A stretch of DNA of 64,000 nt from Parasponia andersonii. Its lineage: Eukaryota; Streptophyta; Magnoliopsida; Rosales; Cannabaceae. The position numbers and the translations under genes were made by a program. A model generated the notes under the pieces. The model did not search any database. It had not been told where the DNA came from and was given only the letters and a program-made list of their open reading frames with translations. The DNA is taken from positions 645,140 through 709,139 of the forward strand of contig JXTB01000116.1 in NCBI GenBank assembly GCA_002914805.1, given 5' to 3'. This document shows, one piece after another, positions 58,481-64,000 of this stretch (its first letter is position 1; each line of letters begins with the position of its first letter).

Positions 58481-60299
58481 TAAAATCTACAACTCTACTA
58501 AACCGGCCTTAGTTTGGATATTGAACTTTTGGGTTTGATTTTTCTGGTTCAAGTCCAGAGGAAATAGGGCCTAAACCAAACTAAACAATAATATTTTTTT
58601 TTTTGGTTTTTGGGTGGATTCGATACAATTTTTGGTAAATTGGTCATGTTGCACTTTTCAACTCATTTTTATTTCTTTTTTAAAAAAATATCTCAAAATT
58701 ATTTCATACAATAACTAATACATAAATAATCATACAACCAAAACAAACAAAAAAAAAACAAAATTTCATAATTATACACATTACATACAAATAATCATTT
58801 TATATTCACATATTCTTACAAAGTGAAATAAACACAAACAATTATAATCATGACCATTTAAATCTAAAATTTTATAATTTTCTGAAAGGGAGAATGAAAA
58901 GAACAAAATTTTTAAAAGCATAATTCTTTTTTTGTTCAGAATTAGATTTTTTCTTTTTAAAAAAAAAAAAAGAAACTGGCATGTGGTCAGTATAGGAGGC
59001 AAAAGGACTAGAGACAGAGGAGGCGCATCTTGGAGGCCTTTGGTCGAACTCAAAGGAGAAGGCAACTGGGACTCGAAGTGAATGAGGCTTGAGCTTAGAG
59101 GGGGCTAGGTGAGAGCATAGAGACAAATCAGGATTAGGTCAGACTTAGGATAATAAATAACCGAAACAACATATGGGTGGTATGGCTCTAGACTTTTGAC
59201 CAAAAGGATAGGCAAGATTAGTGTATTGACCTACAGGCCCTTTGAAATGGCTCAGGGTTAAATGAGTACACCGTTATCTAACTATTTAACCTTTCCCTCT
59301 CTTTGTTCCCCCCCAAAAAAAAATAAAAAAAAAAAACTTAGGCAATAAGGCCTAAAATGAAACTCATGTGCAGGGGTTTTTTGTTTTTTGTTTTTTTTTT
59401 CCCTTTTAGTCTAGCGTCGAGTATATCCTAATTTCTGATTTGGGCAGGTTGACAAATTGGTTGAGTTGTTCGCCATTTTGTGCAATCTTAAACATAAGAA
59501 TGTCTTAAATTTCAAAAATCAAAATTAGATTAACTCTATTATAATTTTGAAAATGTGCAATAAGAATGAGCAAAATATCTCATCTTGGCAAATTCTTTTT
59601 TATTTAGCAGTTGATACCCAAAACTCTAGTATAATAACAAGGTTATTAGTTTTTAGAGAAAATTAAGGATTAAAGAGAGAATAAGAGAGAAAATAATAAA
59701 ATTTTAAGATGATACGATCTTTTAAATAAAATATCAACAAAATACCTACGTGCGATGTTATTTTTTCAGTATACTAGTTATAAAATAATTTTTTGTTTTG
59801 TCTTCTTTCTCTCTAGAGCTTTATATTATATTTATAGTCATGAAAAGATAGATCTTTTTTTTATAAATGAGATCTTTTTAAATATAAAAAAGATTATATT
59901 GAATACGAGTTAATTTTGTACTTATCTTTTTCGAGTTCTTTTATTTCTTAAATTCTAAATCTACTCTAATATATTCGTATTAGACATGCTCCATACGAAT
60001 TTAATGCTTAATATTAATATTATTTAATTATGAGATAAGACTAATATCACGATATTACTTCACCTCCAAAGTTCCATTTTGGTGACCATGTTAACATGAT
60101 TGGGATTGAGGTGATTGACTGCTGGTTATGACAAATTACATTTCTCATCAAACATTTAATGCCAGTTTGACCCTTTTCTCACAAGGACTGGACGTGATAT
60201 ATTCAAAGTAACCCAGAACAGTAACAAGACCAAAAAAGATCATAGTAGAATTATTTTGGTTGCTTCCACGAAAATTTGGGTAGTAATAGCTTTATCGCG
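58481..60299. other. AT-rich intergenic DNA with poly(A)/poly(T) runs
   Basis: Minus-strand open stretches at 59126-58781 have no recognisable motif. A run of twelve A at 58959, mixed C/A at 59309 and a T run at 59390 suggest old retroelement tails. Nothing is definite. Confidence 0.5.
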
Positions 60300-60340
60300 T
60301 GTATATGTATATATATATACATATATATATATATATTTCA
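60300..60340. repeat. (AT)-rich self-complementary stretch
   Basis: gtatatgtatatatatatac followed by atatatatatatatat, a microsatellite that can form a hairpin. Confidence 0.85.
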
Positions 60341-63160
60341 TGAGGTAATATGGTTGGAGCTAGTACAGTGTAAATGTGTTTTTATTCTTTAGTCATAAAT
60401 AATTTAATTTTGATAGTTAAATTCTAATCTATCACTTACAGTACTATTATTTAATTTGAATTGAAATTTATACTAACTCATTTAACTATAATTGTTAAAC
60501 TGAAATCTAAAAATCAAATTAATTTTTGTATCAATAGAGAATGAAAAAAAATTCCTTATTAATGTACTCGTTAAATATGATATAAAATCGTTTATAATAT
60601 TTTCTCCTTATATGCGAAATCCATATGCTGGTGTTATAACACGTCTTAGATTATTTTTGTATTTTCTTTTAGTTAAATGTTTTTACATTGTTTCTATTGT
60701 TTTAAATATTTTTCATTAACTTGAAAAATCCAGGAGTGGGGGAAGAAAAGAAGATAATAATAATAAATATATAAGCTACGTGAGATTTATTTAATACCAA
60801 CTTCATAGAAGTGATCCAACATGTGGTCTGAAAAATAAAAATAAAAATCTCTAAAAGATGTTGCTAGTCCTAAGCCCCAGATGTTAAATACCAACCTTTC
60901 TCATGCTTATAAACTTCTCGAGCTTTATGATTGATAAAGCAGCCTAGCTACGCCCCACTCGGAAAGCGAATTCAATTCCAAATTGTCTTTCAATGAGTTA
61001 AGGAAGGGTACGAATATCATTAAAAAGAAAAGGTCTGCTAGCTAAAGATTTAACTTTTTGTGTTAACAAGTAAATTTTTTCATATGTTGCCTTTGTTTTC
61101 TGGATGAAAACAACTTGACATTTTTTTTGTCAATTTAGGTGACGGATAATTTGTTACTTTTTCAATTTGTATCTGGAAATTTAATTTTGATTTGCTAGTG
61201 CTAACTAGATAAGATGATTCGTTAATAACTTTTTTTTATACGAAATCTTATGTATTACAAGAAATATGAGAAAACTCGCTTAAATTGTATTTTTTTTTCA
61301 ATTAAAAATGTCTTGTAATTTTACTATTTTTGTAATCCAATTTAAGCTTAATCAAAAACAAATTGAGATTGATTTGTTTAATTGCATGGTGACGTTTAAT
61401 TGCTTCTTTTTTTTTTTTTTTCAGATTCCGATTTTTTAAGGGATTTTTAGTTCTAGTATTGGTTATACAAGTGTATGTGAAAAAAGCTGAAACAAAAACT
61501 AGTGAATAGATATCTTTAAATAATATAGCCTTTTATAAAGTTTTATCGAGGAAAAAAAACTGTAAAATAATGGCTGTGTTTGGGTTAGTTATTCAAATGA
61601 GTGAATTTAAATAAAAATTGTGAAATGAGTTATAATTGAAATAAGAGATATTTAAAGTGAAATAAAATAAAATAAGTTATAATTAAAATGTATAATATTA
61701 AAATAAACTATTTAAAAATAAATTTATATTCTATTCGAAGATATAAAAAATTCATTCTAATAATTAATATGACTAATAAACTATTTAAATAAAAAAATTT
61801 AAATTATTGAAATAAACATTCACTATAAATTTTCCATTTCCATTTGACTCATGAGATTGGTGAAACAAAACGGCCATAACACTTTTGTTTAAAGAAAAAG
61901 TATGCGGTAGCGTGTCTTTGCAATTTGCATTATATCCTTACATCCCTGGACCTTTGATAGTTCATATTAAAATAAAGCTCTTTGGTCTTTTTCTTTGAAA
62001 ATGGGCACTGAATTATTTGGCCTAAATATTCCAACTTTCTTCTATACTAGAATAAACAAATAATTTCCCCGACAACTACTCCTAAATTTGGATTGAAAGC
62101 TTTTGGATATTAGAGTTAAAAGTTCATAGCGGCAACTGGTCAATATAAGTAGGCCTTATTCTATTATTATTCTTTTCCAAAAGAAAAATGGCTAAACGGC
62201 ACGGAAATTATATGTGGCGCACTTTAGCCAAAACTAGAAATGGAGAATCGGCCACGTCTCAGAGAAAAGAACTTGCATTCCATTTCTGAAAAGAGCAGTA
62301 GTAACATTGTAATAAAAGTATACATTGTCATTAGAGACGTAACAACTTTAACTATTCCTCATATTATCCGTTACTTTTAAGTGTTTTTGTCTTAGAAAAG
62401 ACTAGAGCGAAATGGTAAAGATCTAATATTGTGTGACATAGTTTTACTAGCGTTTGTAGCAGTAAAGAGACTTGAATAAATATATTAATAGCATAATAAG
62501 TGAACTCTATTGATTTCCATAATGTGACATTTTTAATTGTTTGTCATTATTCTACGATGTGGCTCCTACCACAACTGGTAGAAGTACCCTTTAATATTTT
62601 TCCATTTCAAAGTTTTGGGGTGAAAAAGCAAACATCGCGGCGCCCTTCTTCTCTTGCTAGACTCTTCTATGAAACTGTACCTATCCATGCCTTAACACTG
62701 TATTCCAATATTTTTTGTTTGAATATATGGGTAATGTCACTGTCCAGGCTTGACATATTTTTGACAAGATTTATGCCAAAGCGCGTTTATATTACCTTTG
62801 AAATAATATTGGGTTTGTCTGAACTTTTTTTTTCCCCCCGATATTAGGGTTTGTCTGAACTTGGTTCTTTTCTTTTTTTTGGTTTTTTTTTTTCGGCAAA
62901 ATGAAAATGTAGAAGAAAAACAATTTGTAATATCAGGATTCAAGAATGCGGCAAGTTATTATTGCCGTTCATTATTTTTTTCCCACTTTATTTGTAGAGT
63001 TTGATTGTTATGATTACTAATAGGACTAATCTTGTAAAAATAATGCTTTTCGATTGCTTTCTAATGTACCTTTCGGAAAATATTCTCCCAAACAAAATAT
63101 TTCTGAAAAAGAAAATGATAGCATTTTAATGTTCTTTTGAGTCCTAGCAAAACAAAAAAC
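60341..63160. other. AT-rich intergenic DNA, no gene seen
   Basis: Both strands have frequent stops. The open frame at 62500-62847 has no domain and spans low-complexity sequence. The phrase gggtttgtctgaact occurs at 62811 and again at 62847, a short local duplication. Confidence 0.55.
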
Positions 63161-63165
63161 CATAC

Positions 63166-63909
63166 TGTTGTGCGGTCTAAAATCCTAAGGTCGCATAAGT
63201 GTTATATGCGACCTCCTCTGAGAATGATGTATGCTACCTCTCCGTGATGCTTGTATGCGACCTCTTCTGCAGGTTTTTGTGCGACCTTCTCCGTCCAGTT
63301 TTCCTTAACAAACAGGAAACCTATAGGAAAAGGGAAACACGAAAACACTATGAAGAAACCTACAAGGAAAGGGAAACTGAAGACTCCTACTTGCGATTAA
63401 CTAAGTTATCCTTTTCGAATAGTTATCTAATTGTATTGTTTGTAATTAACTAGTTATCCGTTTTGAATAATTATCCAATTACTTAATTGGATAATTACCC
63501 AATTGTATAGTTACCCGTTTATTCAATTAGGATCCTAGAGACATAAGGAACCTAGGGGGATAAGGTCACTACAATCTATATAAAGGGGGCTCTATGTTCC
63601 GAAGAGATCATCACAAAAAATCTGGGCAGAAACAAGTCACAGAAAAGAGAAGTCAGAGCAAATACACGCTTAGGGTATTCCAAACTTTGGGTAGTCTAAG
63701 TCTTGAGCATTCTTCAATAGCTCTCGAGTATTGTACCCTTGAATATTCATCAATATAGTGAGAAAACAGTGGACGTAGGCTCATCTTTTTCGGGGCCGAA
63801 CCACTATAAATCCCTCTCTCCTTATTTGCTTTGATTATTTACTTCAATTTACACAAGCCACATCTCTTAATTATTTATAAATTTATTGTTGATAAAACCT
63901 CCATCAACA
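63166..63909 (+). mobile_element. Solo LTR of the element 2 family, 744 bp, complete
   Basis: Runs TGTTGTGCGGTC to CCATCAACA with the perfect 5-bp target duplication catac at 63161-63165 and 63910-63914. It keeps about 150 bases (around 63681-63773) that the n positions hide in the two LTRs of element 2, so it is the best reference for the family's LTR. Confidence 0.95.
63577..63584 (+). promoter_or_regulatory. TATA box of the solo LTR
   Basis: TATATAAA in the same aagggggctctatgttcc context as in element 2. It could still drive transcription to the right of 63610. Confidence 0.7.
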
Positions 63910-64000
63910 CATACTAACAAAAATAATTTCAAATAACGCCTCTTTTTAACCAATCATGCTACAGTACTGTACATAATTTAAGTTTCAATACTTTTGTAGG

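Noticed and set aside
62500-62847. A 115-codon plus-strand open frame
   Set aside because: Low-complexity AT-rich sequence with no motif; a chance open frame.
1-64000. tRNA, rRNA or organelle DNA insertions
   Set aside because: I looked for tRNA cloverleaf motifs and organelle gene words and saw none I could support by eye; a tRNAscan and organelle search would settle it.

Overview
The window is nuclear DNA of a flowering plant, most likely a eudicot. It has one spliced host gene, long AT-rich spacers and many nested, decayed plant retrotransposons: Ty3/gypsy of the Tat lineage, Ty1/copia, a long-LTR gypsy solo LTR, and LINEs with an RNase H tail. Nothing in it is bacterial. I could not identify the species.

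Layout. (1) 1-~8050: the 3' part of a Tat-type gypsy element (element 1). It holds the integrase end on +, three different tandem arrays (about 70, 99 and 75 bp units), a decayed antisense ORF on - (6770-3752), and a 3' untranslated/LTR-like region. (2) 8109-11480: a small DUF4283-like fragment and AT-rich sequence with LTR-like remnants. (3) 11480-35342: a nest. A minus-strand LINE (LINE-A) survives as three pieces, 35342-34695, 28988-27175 and 12269-11480. It is split by a copia element (28989-34694) and by a second Tat gypsy element (element 2, 12270-27174; 5-bp target duplication gtagg). Element 2 in turn carries a fragment of another copia element (22539-26484). (4) 36130-40635: a second, plus-strand LINE (LINE-B) ending in poly(A), split by a 2.3-kb solo LTR (38036-40339). 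(5) 41105-47430: the longer copy of the copia element whose fragment lies inside element 2. (6) 48622-53179: a three-exon gene for a DENND6/FAM116-type DENN-domain protein, the only convincing host gene, with an old LTR in its large second intron. (7) 53760-63160: AT-rich intergenic DNA with a degenerate repeat block at 56040-56880. (8) 63166-63909: a solo LTR of the element 2 family with a perfect 5-bp target duplication.

How the parts work together. Element 2 has two convergent transcription units: a 1,992-codon gag-pol frame on + and a four-exon antisense gene on - between pol and the 3' LTR. The gag-pol frame has seven in-frame stops but no frameshift; each stop is explicable by one C-to-T or G-to-A transition, the mark expected of a DNA-methylated, silenced element. 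The antisense gene keeps all its GT-AG splice sites and has only two stops. Element 1, a different family, has the same gene arrangement. The points most worth a second look are this nested antisense gene, the hairpin-bearing tandem arrays, and the 99% identical duplication of an already dead copia element together with about 457 bp outside its LTR.
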